From Glaciecola sp965660815 (GTDB lineage Bacteria; Pseudomonadota; Gammaproteobacteria; Enterobacterales; Alteromonadaceae): a DNA stretch of 59,187 nt. Positions 17,090-25,767 of the stretch are shown here, piece after piece. A program made the translations under genes and the position numbers. Location: assembly GCA_965660815.1 (NCBI GenBank), contig CBFIBG010000054.1, forward strand, positions 1 through 59,187. The letters run 5' to 3'. Positions within the stretch are counted from its first letter, which is position 1; the number at the start of each line of letters is the position of its first letter. The notes beneath the pieces were generated by a model. The model did no database searches. It was not told the DNA's origin and was given only the letters and a program-made list of their open reading frames with translations.

Positions 17090-17911
17090 ATGAAAAATAT
17101 CAAGCCCAGTAATTCTAGTCAAAGTTTTTGGCAAACGTTGAAACTTGAGGCGCAAGAAGTTGCAAATCGAGAGCCCCTTCTATCTAGTTATGTGCATGCG
17201 TGTGTACTGTGTCATCATAATTTTGAAACGTCGTTAGCGTTTATCCTTTCAAACAAGATCAGCGATGAAGTGATGCCGGCTATTACCGTCAGTGAAATTT
17301 TCGATGAAGCTTATTTATTATCTCCAGACATTGTTGACTCTGCGATAAAAGACATTCATGCCGTTGTTAGCCGTGATCCTGCTGTTTCATCCTATTTAAC
17401 CGTACTGCTGCATTTTAAAGGCTTTCAAGCGTTACAAGTTCATCGACTTGCGCATTATCTTTGGCATAAGAACAGGATAGATTTAGCCTTATTTTTACAA
17501 AGCAGAAATTCGCAAGTGTTTTCGGTTGATATTCATCCTGCATCAAAAATCGGTTGTGGCGTCATGTTCGACCATGCCACTGGAATAGTCATCGGTGAAA
17601 CAGCAGTGATCGAAAATAACGTATCGATTTTACAAAATGTCACATTAGGGGGAACAGGTAACGAATCAGGTGATCGCCACCCGAAAGTTAGACAAGGTGT
17701 CATGATTGGTTCAGGAGCCAAAGTTTTAGGCAATATCGAGATCGGACGAAACTCTAAAGTGGGTGCCGGAAGCGTTGTTCTTGAAGATGTACCAGAATGT
17801 TGCACAGTAGTAGGGGTACCCGCTAAAGTTGTCAGCCATCACAATTGTGATATGCCGTGTGAATCTATGGATCAGCATATAGTTTACGACGAAAATAAAG
17901 ACGCTGAATAA
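17090..17911 (+). CDS. cysE: Serine O-acetyltransferase CysE
   Basis: This 273-residue enzyme transfers acetyl from acetyl-CoA to L-serine, the first step of cysteine synthesis. The length equals E. coli CysE. The N-terminal helical domain (about 1-140) includes FWQTLKLEAQEVANREPLLS. The left-handed beta-helix holds the catalytic DIHPASKIG Asp-His pair and the second His in FDHATGIVIGETA, then hexapeptide repeats (LQNVTLGGTG, HPKVRQGVMIGSGAKVLGN). The acyl-CoA loop is GAGSVVLEDVPE, followed by VVGVPAKVV. GAGGTG provides the ribosome-binding site before ATG 17090. The C-terminal tail is longer and more acidic than the core requires and lacks an obvious terminal Ile for O-acetylserine sulfhydrylase docking. 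Confidence 0.95.
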   Translation: MKNIKPSNSSQSFWQTLKLEAQEVANREPLLSSYVHACVLCHHNFETSLAFILSNKISDEVMPAITVSEIFDEAYLLSPDIVDSAIKDIHAVVSRDPAVSSYLTVLLHFKGFQALQVHRLAHYLWHKNRIDLALFLQSRNSQVFSVDIHPASKIGCGVMFDHATGIVIGETAVIENNVSILQNVTLGGTGNESGDRHPKVRQGVMIGSGAKVLGNIEIGRNSKVGAGSVVLEDVPECCTVVGVPAKVVSHHNCDMPCESMDQHIVYDENKDAE

Positions 17912-18157
17912 TGGCTTGAAATAAGTTATACCAATATAATTTTGAAACATTTACTGAATTTTAACTGCTCAATCAACAAATTTCGATACAGATATCTAAT
18001 AAGTTTATATTTACAGTATATTTGATTAGTTGTGCAATAAGCCAGATCCATGACCTTTTGTTACTGACAAATCAAAGAAGGGTGGTTTATCGATCCTTTA
18101 TCTATGAAAAGTGGTAAAAAGTGAGACAAGGTCAATTCGATAATTAGTATTCAATAG

Positions 18158-18856
18158 ATGTTGAAATTTCTCTCCTCTATATTTTCTCATGAGAAACGAG
18201 TGCTTCAGAACTCGACTACGTTACAAGAGCCTGTGTCTATGTGGAAAGACACAGGTAAAGTATATTATTTAGAAAATACGCTAAAGCTATCTTTTGAAAG
18301 CGACATGGGCAAAGTCACTTTCGAAAACTTAAACTTTGATAAATTATCCAAAATTCTGAATAAAATTCAGCAAAACGACGACAGTTTGTTTAATCAAAAA
18401 ACCACAGCAAACATTAAAGACGCGCTTACCGTGAGTGTATGTGCAGTCACATGGCAACAAAAAGACAACTCAACGCGCATAAAAGCGATTCCACAAGCGG
18501 CTATTTTACGCAGTAAAACAGCGGGTTTTGAATCTTCTCAAGCTGTTTTTCGACACCAACAATTGTTGGAGCATGACGACGTACTAGCGACCACGCAAGT
18601 TAACGGCAGAGATGGTGTGTTTACTTATTCGAATGTTTCGGTGGGGCAATTTATTAAGCAGCTCGAGTACACCAACAATAACCTTGCTAATTTGTACAAA
18701 AAACAAATTAGTGTGAATCAAGATAATTTCAAGCAAGCATTCACAGAAAAAGAAGAACAAGCGATCAATAATTTGTTGAGCATCAAAAATGATGACCAAC
18801 AGATTATTGAGAATAACCAAAGGCCGAATGGCAATGAAGGACAGAAACACGATTAA
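18158..18856 (+). CDS. Unrecognised 232-residue cytoplasmic protein
   Basis: I do not recognise a family. There is no clear signal peptide beyond a short hydrophobic N-terminus (MLKFLSSIFSHEKR) and no membrane segment. Residues about 30-75 form an alternating strand-like region (GKVYYLENTLKLSFESDMGK), about 80-150 a mixed alpha/beta part (KDALTVSVCAVTW, IKAIPQAAILRS), and from about 165 a helix-rich, Asn/Gln-rich tail (KQLEYTNNNLANLYKKQI) ending in a polar, disordered-looking stretch. It is preceded by an approximately 245-base gap after cysE and followed on the same strand by a P-loop protein 68 bases later. The uninterrupted frame and balanced composition support a real gene. Confidence 0.65.
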   Translation: MLKFLSSIFSHEKRVLQNSTTLQEPVSMWKDTGKVYYLENTLKLSFESDMGKVTFENLNFDKLSKILNKIQQNDDSLFNQKTTANIKDALTVSVCAVTWQQKDNSTRIKAIPQAAILRSKTAGFESSQAVFRHQQLLEHDDVLATTQVNGRDGVFTYSNVSVGQFIKQLEYTNNNLANLYKKQISVNQDNFKQAFTEKEEQAINNLLSIKNDDQQIIENNQRPNGNEGQKHD

Positions 18857-18924
18857 CTCTGATTGGTCAGAATTGTGCACTAAAGCACTTATCCAAGTTG
18901 TTATGTAATACAAAGGATTTTACG

Positions 18925-19422
18925 GTGAAAATTATTATTTTTGGAAACTCTGGCTCTGGTAAATCAACGCTTGCATCCAGTCTGGCAAGCGATAATAAGC
19001 TCGCGCATATGGATTTGGATACAATCGCTTGGCGGCCGTCTTCTCCTCCAACGAGAACGCCAATTAAGCAGTCACAAGAACAAATAGACCTTTTTGTAGC
19101 GCAAAATAAAAACTGGGTAATAGAAGGCTGTTACGCAGACCTAATTGAACTTGTCATTAGCGAAGCAACAGAAGTTATTTTTTTAAATTTGCCAGTGCAT
19201 ACTTGTGTCGAGAACGCAAAGGCCCGATTATGGGAACCTCATAAGTACGATTCAAAAGAAGCACAAGACGCAAACTTGCCTATGCTATTAGATTGGATAG
19301 AGCAATATGAAGATCGCACTGATACATTCTCAAAAAAGGCTCACATGAAATTATATACTGAGTTTACGGGGCGGAAAAAGGAATATACTTCAAACCGACA
19401 ACGCACCTATCAAAATCCTTAA
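18925..19422 (+). CDS. P-loop nucleotide kinase-like protein
   Basis: About 165 residues. The N-terminus is a textbook P-loop (KIIIFGNSGSGKSTLASSLA), followed by a substrate-side segment (AHMDLDTIAW) and NWVIEGCYADLIELVI, as in shikimate-kinase/adenylate-kinase-like or FlaR-type 'topology modulation' ATPases. The Walker B-like strand is EVIFLNLP. The specific phosphoryl acceptor is unknown. I chose GTG 18925 over the upstream TTG 18898 because AAGGA lies about 8 bases ahead of it and the P-loop strand begins immediately. It follows the unrecognised gene at 18158 on the same strand and may share its transcript. Confidence 0.75.
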   Translation: MKIIIFGNSGSGKSTLASSLASDNKLAHMDLDTIAWRPSSPPTRTPIKQSQEQIDLFVAQNKNWVIEGCYADLIELVISEATEVIFLNLPVHTCVENAKARLWEPHKYDSKEAQDANLPMLLDWIEQYEDRTDTFSKKAHMKLYTEFTGRKKEYTSNRQRTYQNP

Positions 19423-19761
19423 GTCGTTCACTGTGTGCTCTTGGAAACACACGCGGCGATAATAAGTTCAAGGAGAATTTATTTACATCAAAAGGGGTTC
19501 GAAGAATGTGCGATGAGCTATTACTGCTTGTGCGTATAAGTCCCTGAAAATTTTCCAGTCATGATTGAATTGATATTATAATCATGTAGAACAAGGCGAG
19601 AGAATTAAATGCTCCCAATACTAGAAACCCCAGGTTTAAGTGATTTCACTTACCAAATTTTAAGACATCACGCGTTATCCAACTGAGTTCTTACAAGTAT
19701 TAATTACAACGAATACTCTCTTGTTTTATTTCAGTAAGACTTTTACACTAAAAAAAAGCAC
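19423..19761. other. Intergenic region between convergent genes
   Basis: About 340 bases. A short GTGTG...CACAC hairpin at about 19431-19455 might help end the upstream transcript. A 25-codon frame (starting MLPILETPGLSDFTYQIL at about 19609, after a purine-rich stretch) is too short to call. I see no RNA gene. Confidence 0.35.
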
Positions 19762-20415
19762 TTATTCAAATCTGGCGACCTCTTTCTCTTCAATATCTGA
19801 AATACGATAGTTTAACGTTTGGACGTCATTCGTGTTAAATAACTTTGGTGCAAATATTATATCGATTGTTTTGGAGGAACTAAAAGGGCTTGGGGCGCCA
19901 TCGACGCGCACTTCTATCTCTTGAATAGAATTTGGTTTTATAGATACTTCAGCGGGACTCAGCGATATCACTGGATATTCGTTGCCTAAGCTGTCTACCA
20001 CAGTCACATGCTCGGCGCTATTTTCAATTGGCGATATAGTATCGCTATGCAATGACTTCACATCAACGTAAAAAACCATTTGAGATTTTACCCGAACATT
20101 TTTTTGGATCTTTTTTACTACTTGTTCTTCGACTACTTTTTGTAAATTTAGCTCTATTTTTTTAAGTAGCCTATCGGTACTGATGACTAAGGGCGCATTG
20201 TCAATAATTTCCCAACTCCCGTCGGTCTTTAAGCGAACGCGTTTGCCGTCTTGTGTAGTGACAAATCGGTCGCTAGAGAGAAACTCCCAAGTACCATCTT
20301 CCTTTAATAAAATTTCACGTCCACCATCAGTAATCAGCGTTTGAGATTGAGCCTGTGCGACATTCAATGACAGTGATGCAAAAACAAAACATAACAGTAC
20401 TTTAAATTTCAACAT
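19762..20415 (-). CDS. Exported protein with two DG...L..DG.WE repeats
   Basis: This 217-residue protein has a signal peptide (FKVLLCFVFASLSLNVAQAQ). Two adjacent copies of a short beta motif follow: TDGGREILLKEDGTWEFL (about 28-45) and QDGKRVRLKTDGSWEII (about 55-71). After that comes a basic helical segment (KVVEEQVVKKIQKNVRVK) and a beta-rich C-terminal half (VTVVDSLGNEYPVISLSP, then IQEIEVRVDG). Similar DG..V.L..DGTW motifs occur in DUF3157-like periplasmic proteins, but I cannot assign the family firmly. It lies 57 bases after the start side of the cystathionine-synthase-like gene on the same strand and may be the tail of that operon. Predicted periplasmic; function unknown. Confidence 0.65.
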   Translation of the reverse strand: MLKFKVLLCFVFASLSLNVAQAQSQTLITDGGREILLKEDGTWEFLSSDRFVTTQDGKRVRLKTDGSWEIIDNAPLVISTDRLLKKIELNLQKVVEEQVVKKIQKNVRVKSQMVFYVDVKSLHSDTISPIENSAEHVTVVDSLGNEYPVISLSPAEVSIKPNSIQEIEVRVDGAPSPFSSSKTIDIIFAPKLFNTNDVQTLNYRISDIEEKEVARFE

Positions 20416-20472
20416 TGCTTCTCCTTTAGAATGCTATGCATAGCTTCTGGGGGTTATTGCTCCAGAGGATGT

Positions 20473-21582
20473 TTATAAAGCGTCTAGTGCAAGTTCGAAT
20501 GACTTTAAAAGATCGCTTATTCTCTCACATCCCACGGATAGGCGGATAAGGCTGTCGGGTATATCATCTGTACCCCATCTACCTCGACGTTCCGCCATAG
20601 TGTGCACGCCACCGAAGCTGGTAGCCTCATAAATAAACTCGGCTCTTAAAAAAGCCTGAGCAAGTTCCTTGCTCTTCAAATCAAAACTGATGATAAAACC
20701 AAAGCTTTGCATTTGCTGACATGCAAGAGAGTAGGACGGATCTGACTTAAGTCCAGGATATCTAACCCAGTTAACTGCTGGGTGTTGCCTTAACATATTT
20801 GCTAACACTAAGGCATTATTGGACATTCGCTCAAGGCGCACATCCAAGGTTGATAGGCCGCGCTGAACTAAAAATGAATCCATTGGGCTTGGTATATTGC
20901 CAGCAAGTTTTCGCCACAGTCTTATTCGCTCCGCGAGTTTTTCATTGGCACAAGATACGTGTCCGAACAATACATCACTATGGCCATTAAGTGCCTTGGT
21001 ATCTGCGCACAGAGAAATATCTGCCCCCAGAGCCAACGGCTGCTGGCCTAGAACAGTCAGTGTTGTGTTATCTATTGCGAGTAGGCCTCCGGCTTCATGT
21101 ACTTTATCAGCCAGTGCTTTTATGTCGACAACATCTAAAAGTGGATTGCTAGGAGTTTCGACTAATACAAGCTTTACCCCATGAAAGTTGGTATTAAGAA
21201 GATCACTTGTTTTGACAAAGCATACGTCTATATTGTTGGGCTCCAAGAATTCTGTTGCGTATGCTTTGGTTGCAAAATAGCCGTCTTGAGTTATAACGAC
21301 CTTATCACCGCTGTTGGTTAAGCTCGTTAATACTGATGCAATGGCTGCCATTCCAGAGGGAAAAATAATCGTTTCACCGCCTTCTAAATCTTTTAATATG
21401 TCCTCTAGTGATTCCCAACTAGGGTTTGAAAAACGACCGTACTGAAATGGTGCGCTATCAGTATTTCCAGACAGATGAAAGGTACTGGCAAATACTGGGG
21501 GTTGACTGAAAGATTCACCTTGCGATCTTTTTGAGCCATCTGTATGCAGTAACTTTGTCCCCAATTGCTTTTTAAATTTCAT
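20473..21582 (-). CDS. Cystathionine gamma-synthase/beta-lyase family PLP enzyme
   Basis: This 369-residue enzyme of the Cys/Met-metabolism PLP family (MetB/MetC/MetZ fold) shows FQYGRFSNPSWESLE for the phosphate loop of the neighbouring subunit and FPSGMAAIASVLTSL near the cofactor phosphate. VETPSNPLLDVVDI and AIDNTT follow, with the Asp that contacts the PLP nitrogen. The Schiff-base lysine is Lys196 in ADTKALNGHSDVLFGH. The family performs gamma- or beta-replacement and elimination on homoserine or cysteine derivatives; the precise reaction cannot be read from the sequence, so no symbol is given. Its ribosome-binding site (AAGGTAA) overlaps the stop codon of yghU 8 bases upstream, so the two are almost certainly co-transcribed. 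Confidence 0.85.
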   Translation of the reverse strand: MKFKKQLGTKLLHTDGSKRSQGESFSQPPVFASTFHLSGNTDSAPFQYGRFSNPSWESLEDILKDLEGGETIIFPSGMAAIASVLTSLTNSGDKVVITQDGYFATKAYATEFLEPNNIDVCFVKTSDLLNTNFHGVKLVLVETPSNPLLDVVDIKALADKVHEAGGLLAIDNTTLTVLGQQPLALGADISLCADTKALNGHSDVLFGHVSCANEKLAERIRLWRKLAGNIPSPMDSFLVQRGLSTLDVRLERMSNNALVLANMLRQHPAVNWVRYPGLKSDPSYSLACQQMQSFGFIISFDLKSKELAQAFLRAEFIYEATSFGGVHTMAERRGRWGTDDIPDSLIRLSVGCERISDLLKSFELALDAL

Positions 21583-21590
21583 GCGTTACC

Positions 21591-22445
21591 TTATTTTTTC
21601 AATACATCGTCAATGTCGCGTGCACTGTGTCTATTGGGCAGTTTTTCATTGTCATTTCCCCAGACTCTGTTAACTATTCTACCTCTTTGAACGCCTGTTC
21701 TTTCACTTAATTGATTAGCCCACCTAAGGACATGTTTGTAGCTATGAACACTTAGAAACTCTGCGGCTTCGTATAGTTCACCTTGAACAAGTTCGCCATA
21801 CCATGGCCAAATTGCAATATCAGCGATGCTATATTGTTCTCCGGCGATATATTCGTACTTTTCGAGTTGTTTATCCAGTACATCGAGTTGACGTTTCACT
21901 TCCAAAGCGTATCGATTTATTGGGTATTCATACTTTTCTGGCGCATAAGCATAAAAGTGACCAAACCCACCGCCAAGAAATGGAGCGCTTCCCATCTGCC
22001 ACATCAGCCAAGACTGAACCTCCGCTCTTTGTGAAGGCTTTGTAGGATAAAACTGTTCAAACTTTTCGGCTAAATAAAGCAAAATTGCTCCGGATTCGAA
22101 GATGCGCACAGGTTCTTCACCGCTTCTATCAATCAGCGCCGGAATCTTAGAGTTTGGATTGATGTTGACAAAGCCGCTACCGAATTGCTCACCCTCCTGA
22201 ATATTTACTATATACGCGTTGTATTGGGCTTCTTCAATGCCTAGCGCGAGAAGCTCCTCAAACATAATTGTCACCTTCACCCCATTAGGGGTGGCAAGTG
22301 AATGGAGCTGAAAGGGATGCTCTCCTACAGGCAGAATTTTATTATGAGTGGCACCTGATATAGGCCGGTTAATATTGGCAAATTTGCCACCGCTTGATTT
22401 GTCCCATGTCCAAACTTTAGGAGGAGTATATTGTGGATCTGCCAT
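21591..22445 (-). CDS. yghU: Glutathione-dependent disulfide-bond oxidoreductase YghU
   Basis: This 284-residue GST-fold protein is very like E. coli YghU (about 288). The N-terminal extension contains YTPPKVWTWDKSSGGKFANI and NRPISGATH. The thioredoxin-like domain carries PFQLHSLATPNGVKVTIMFE and NPNSKIPALIDR. The all-helical domain includes MWQMGSAPFLGGGFGHFYAYAPE and SIADIAIWPW. The family binds two glutathiones and reduces disulfides, with peroxidase activity, using no catalytic cysteine of its own. AAGGG is the ribosome-binding site. It lies 33 bases after yigB and 8 before the cystathionine-synthase-like gene. This placement links it to a lysine/recombinase operon in an unusual way. Confidence 0.93.
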   Translation of the reverse strand: MADPQYTPPKVWTWDKSSGGKFANINRPISGATHNKILPVGEHPFQLHSLATPNGVKVTIMFEELLALGIEEAQYNAYIVNIQEGEQFGSGFVNINPNSKIPALIDRSGEEPVRIFESGAILLYLAEKFEQFYPTKPSQRAEVQSWLMWQMGSAPFLGGGFGHFYAYAPEKYEYPINRYALEVKRQLDVLDKQLEKYEYIAGEQYSIADIAIWPWYGELVQGELYEAAEFLSVHSYKHVLRWANQLSERTGVQRGRIVNRVWGNDNEKLPNRHSARDIDDVLKK

Positions 22446-22478
22446 TAATTTACCCTTTTCTAGATTGCTAAAATAAAA

Positions 22479-23201
22479 CTACTTTGCAATTAATTGTTTA
22501 AGCTCTGATATTTTTTCCAACTGAACACACGGCAGAACGTGAACGGGTTCATCTTTGATCTCCATAGGCCTATTCACAGCAAGCCATGCGGTTTGATATC
22601 CTGCACGTGTAGCACCTAATACGTCTTTAATAAGATGATCGCCCACATGCAAAATGTTTTTTGGAGGAATATTTAGAGCTTCAGATGCACGGTCGAACAT
22701 AAACCTATTGGGTTTCATCGGCGCCTTTATATTTGCATGAAATACATGTGAGAAAAACGGCTCAATGCCAATTTGTTTGCAATTGACGTTGCCATTAGTG
22801 ATCGCCACAAGAGGCACTTGTTTACTTATTTTTTTAAGTGTCTTGATGACTTTATTATCCACAACAAAGTCGCTGCGTTTTTGATAGAAAAAATCAAAGC
22901 AGTCTTTGGCCGCTCGCTCTAACTCGTCGCCTTGCATGTGTATTGTTGCAAACGCTTGCTTTAATACGCTTAATCTAAGTGCTCCCATATCATTTGATAA
23001 ATTGGGTTGCTTTTTAAGCATAGCCACTCTTATATCTTGCCAAGCCTGAGGCGATATATTTCTGATCGCTGGATAGGTAGAGACTAGGTAATCGTCCAAT
23101 TGCTTTTGAGCTGAATGGATATATGGCATATTGTCATATAGCGTATCATCGAGATCGAAGGTAATCGCTCGGATTTTAGGCATGGGTTTGAATACGATCA
23201 T
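22479..23201 (-). CDS. yigB: HAD-family phosphatase YigB
   Basis: This 240-residue haloacid-dehalogenase-superfamily phosphatase resembles E. coli YigB, which dephosphorylates a riboflavin precursor. Motif I is ITFDLDDTLYD with the nucleophile Asp and the acid/base Asp two residues later. Motif II is VAITNGN. Motif III is the Lys of MKPNRFMFDRA. Motif IV is HVGDHLIKDVLGA. The alpha-helical cap occupies about 25-115. Its ATG overlaps the xerC stop by four bases (ATGA), which supports the start at 23201, although an internal Met six codons later is also possible. It belongs to the xerC-yigB pair conserved across gammaproteobacteria. Confidence 0.9.
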   Translation of the reverse strand: MIVFKPMPKIRAITFDLDDTLYDNMPYIHSAQKQLDDYLVSTYPAIRNISPQAWQDIRVAMLKKQPNLSNDMGALRLSVLKQAFATIHMQGDELERAAKDCFDFFYQKRSDFVVDNKVIKTLKKISKQVPLVAITNGNVNCKQIGIEPFFSHVFHANIKAPMKPNRFMFDRASEALNIPPKNILHVGDHLIKDVLGATRAGYQTAWLAVNRPMEIKDEPVHVLPCVQLEKISELKQLIAK

Positions 23202-24106
23202 TTTTTCTTTGCCCTTGGATGTGCATCATCATACACCTCACTTAAGTGTTGGAAGTTCAAATGTGTGTATATTCCCGTAGTGGAAAGATTTGCATGGCCT
23301 AACAGTTCTTGGACTGCTCGTAGGTCTTTGCTCGACTCTAGCATATGAGTTGCAAATGAATGACGTAAGGTGTGGGGACTAATTTTTTGAAATATGGTTT
23401 GTTTTTGAGCCCATTGACTCAAACGAGTCGCCAACTGTCGATTAGATAAACGCGTCTTGCGGTTGGAAATAAACAAAGCGGGTTCTATGTCAAAGCTGAT
23501 TATTCCTGTCCGAACACCTAAGTAGTTATTAATTGAAAGCTTGGCTTTCTTTCCGACGGGTACAATGCGTTCTTTATTGCCCTTACCTACTACTTTGATC
23601 GTGTTATCATCTAACAGGCTGTCTCTGTTTAATTGCGTGACTTCTGATAGCCGCAGACCGCAACCGTACAATAGCTCGAAAATACATTTATCCCGCAGAG
23701 TAAGAAAGTCATTCCCTTCAAACGACAATAAGTCGTTTGCTTGGTCAACGTCTAAATTTTTCGGTAAAGGATTGGTTTGTTTGACAGATTTAATTCCAGC
23801 GAGAGGGTTCTGCTCAACGTACTTATTTTTTAATAAAAATTTAAAAAAACTGCGTAATACAGTTAGTTTTAAATTAATGGTTCGCGCAGAAAGCCGATTG
23901 GTCCGTGAGGTGCGAAGCATTTTCTTAACCTCTAACGAGGTAAAACATTGCCAGTCTTTTACGTCAAGCTCTCTCACTACTTCAAGCAGTTGTCTTTGAT
24001 AACTCTTGACCGTGTTATCAGATAGCTTCCTTTCAACTTTTATGTTGAAAATGAAATCGTCTATCCAAGCAAACACGTTTTTTTGATCTGTCTTAATTCC
24101 CGCCAT
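23198..24106 (-). CDS. xerC: Site-specific tyrosine recombinase XerC
   Basis: This 302-residue recombinase resolves chromosome dimers at dif together with XerD and FtsK. The N-terminal SAM-like core-binding domain (about 8-105) includes LSDNTVKSYQRQL. The catalytic domain carries the Arg in LLYGCGLRLSEVTQL, the Lys in VVGKGNKERIVPV, the His-x-x-Arg in SPHTLRHSFATHMLE, the His in LLGHANLSTTGIYTHL and the nucleophile Tyr in the same segment. XerC rather than XerD is favoured by its place between DUF484 and yigB, which is the conserved order. It overlaps yigB by four bases and follows DUF484 by 84 bases. Confidence 0.95.
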   Translation of the reverse strand: MAGIKTDQKNVFAWIDDFIFNIKVERKLSDNTVKSYQRQLLEVVRELDVKDWQCFTSLEVKKMLRTSRTNRLSARTINLKLTVLRSFFKFLLKNKYVEQNPLAGIKSVKQTNPLPKNLDVDQANDLLSFEGNDFLTLRDKCIFELLYGCGLRLSEVTQLNRDSLLDDNTIKVVGKGNKERIVPVGKKAKLSINNYLGVRTGIISFDIEPALFISNRKTRLSNRQLATRLSQWAQKQTIFQKISPHTLRHSFATHMLESSKDLRAVQELLGHANLSTTGIYTHLNFQHLSEVYDDAHPRAKKK

Positions 24107-24190
24107 AATTTAACGTCAGTACCTAGTTATTGCTATGCGCTACAAGCCATAGACGTGATACCCCACAAGTTCTTGATCCCTTACTGAAGG

Positions 24191-24913
24191 CTATTTGGTG
24201 TGTGCGTAGAGCAAGCGAGTGACATGTAGATTCAGATTTTTTCTTAAAAATTCTACCAGTACAGTATCCATTTCCGGATGAAAATGTGATTCATTCTTGC
24301 TTGATATAGCTAATAGGCCAAGAGGTTGGTTCGTTGATTCGTGTCGGATTAAGACTAAGGCCACCGAGCCCGCTTGGTTGTCCGGAAATATTGCTTCTTT
24401 TTCTAATTTGCCCACGCGTCCAAAATAATACGCTTGTTTCGCCAGTTTTTTATCGAAAATTGAGTGGTGTTGGATGTCTGAGAACTTACATGCATTTCCT
24501 AACTCTGAATCCTCAAGTAGCAGCAGTTTAGATGTTTCAAGATCCAGAGAATTTACAAAGTGGTGCTGTAGGATTGCGCTTAACTCGGTCAGTGATTTTA
24601 CTTTAGCCATGTCTAAATTAAGCTGTGCATAGGTAGTGTAAATTAGCTCATTTTTTCTCGCCGTTTCTAGTAATCCATCTAATTGACTCTTTAACTGCTT
24701 TATTTTTTCTCTGTATTGTGAGGTTTGGATTTCAGTTAAAGAGACCACGCCACTTTCTTTTAATGTCAATTGCAGTTGAAGCAACAGGTCAGGATTATCA
24801 ATAAGGAAGCTAGGGTTAGACAATAAGTATTGGGCAACAGATTGTTTGCTGATCCTTGGCGGAATATTATCAACGTCGATGTCTTGTGGTTTGTCTACAC
24901 TTTGATTTGTCAT
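24191..24913 (-). CDS. DUF484 family protein (YigA-like)
   Basis: This 240-residue cytoplasmic protein of the DUF484 family opens with the characteristic SKQSVAQYLLSNPSFLIDNP and DLLLQLQL, has a coiled-coil-like segment (SQYREKIKQLKSQLDGLLET, about 80-110) and ends in a GAF-like alpha/beta domain (about 115-240; for example NQAGSVALVLIRHE and PLGLLAISSKNESHFHPEMD). Its function is unestablished, but the gene is almost always between dapF and xerC in gammaproteobacteria. The start codon overlaps the dapF stop by four bases, indicating translational coupling. Confidence 0.9.
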   Translation of the reverse strand: MTNQSVDKPQDIDVDNIPPRISKQSVAQYLLSNPSFLIDNPDLLLQLQLTLKESGVVSLTEIQTSQYREKIKQLKSQLDGLLETARKNELIYTTYAQLNLDMAKVKSLTELSAILQHHFVNSLDLETSKLLLLEDSELGNACKFSDIQHHSIFDKKLAKQAYYFGRVGKLEKEAIFPDNQAGSVALVLIRHESTNQPLGLLAISSKNESHFHPEMDTVLVEFLRKNLNLHVTRLLYAHTK

Positions 24914-25767
24914 AAGAAAATTTGTCCATCGTAAACGTGTTGTGCAGGGCCCGTCATTTTTAAGTTTGAATCAGCACCTTGCCATCGTATTTTTAGTTCG
25001 CCACCCAACAGTGTGACTTTGACGTCTTGAGCAAGCTTATTTTGCATTTGACCAACCGCAACAGCAGCACAAGCACCACTGCCACAGGCCAATGTTTCAC
25101 CTGAGCCTCGCTCGAATACCCTTAATTTGACTTCTTGGCGATTGATAATTTGCATAAAGCCAACGTTAACGCCTTCTGGAAACCGTTCGTGTTGACCAAG
25201 TAAGGAGCCCATAGTATTGATGTCTAAATCATCAACACTATCTACTTCTATTACGCAATGCGGATTACCCATGGAAACCGCACCACAAAAAAAAGTCTGG
25301 TCGCCCTCTCTTATAATATAGGTATTTTCTTGCTTGTTTGCTTTAAAAGGAATTTTTTCAGGTTCAAACATTGGCGTTCCCATGTTGACCGTAACATTAC
25401 CGTCTTTTTCAATGTATAAAATCATGCGGCCAGATTTGGTGCTGACGTTAATTTTATTTCGGTTAATCAACCCTTTATTTTTAACAAATCGAGCAAAACA
25501 TCGGGCGCCATTCCCACATTGCGAAACTTCACCGCCGTCAGCATTGAAAATGCGATAGTGAAAGTCCTGCTCAGGATCGTATGGTGGTTCCACGAGCAGC
25601 ATTTGGTCAAATCCGATACCAAAGTTTCTATCCGCTAATGCCGCTATTTTATCCTTTGAAAAAAACACGTTTTGAGTGACATTATCTATCACGACAAAAT
25701 CGTTACCAAGACCATGCATTTTTGAGAAGTGAATGAGGTTTTTTTTCTGTTTATGCTCTCTTTGCAT
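24910..25767 (-). CDS. dapF: Diaminopimelate epimerase DapF
   Basis: This 285-residue enzyme interconverts LL- and meso-diaminopimelate using two cysteines without a cofactor. Both active-site motifs are visible: VSQCGNGARCFARF with Cys84 and GETLACGSGACAAVAVG with Cys228. Also present are HGLGNDFVVID near the N-terminus and VSMGNPHCVIEVD in the middle. It is about ten residues longer at the N-terminus than typical DapF, and the true start could be a little downstream. The ATG at 25765-25767 shares one base with the lysA stop (TAATG), which supports the longer form. It makes the substrate for LysA and for peptidoglycan synthesis. Confidence 0.96.
   Translation of the reverse strand: MQREHKQKKNLIHFSKMHGLGNDFVVIDNVTQNVFFSKDKIAALADRNFGIGFDQMLLVEPPYDPEQDFHYRIFNADGGEVSQCGNGARCFARFVKNKGLINRNKINVSTKSGRMILYIEKDGNVTVNMGTPMFEPEKIPFKANKQENTYIIREGDQTFFCGAVSMGNPHCVIEVDSVDDLDINTMGSLLGQHERFPEGVNVGFMQIINRQEVKLRVFERGSGETLACGSGACAAVAVGQMQNKLAQDVKVTLLGGELKIRWQGADSNLKMTGPAQHVYDGQIFL

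Noticed and set aside
17925..17945. TTATACCAATATAA sequence after cysE, resembling AT-rich dispersed repeats of some marine gammaproteobacteria
   Set aside because: Only one copy was noticed in this window, so a repeat family cannot be supported.
23541..23999. Plus-strand frame of 152 codons inside xerC
   Set aside because: It is antisense to a clear tyrosine recombinase with all catalytic motifs; composition is Ser/Arg/Leu-rich without family resemblance.
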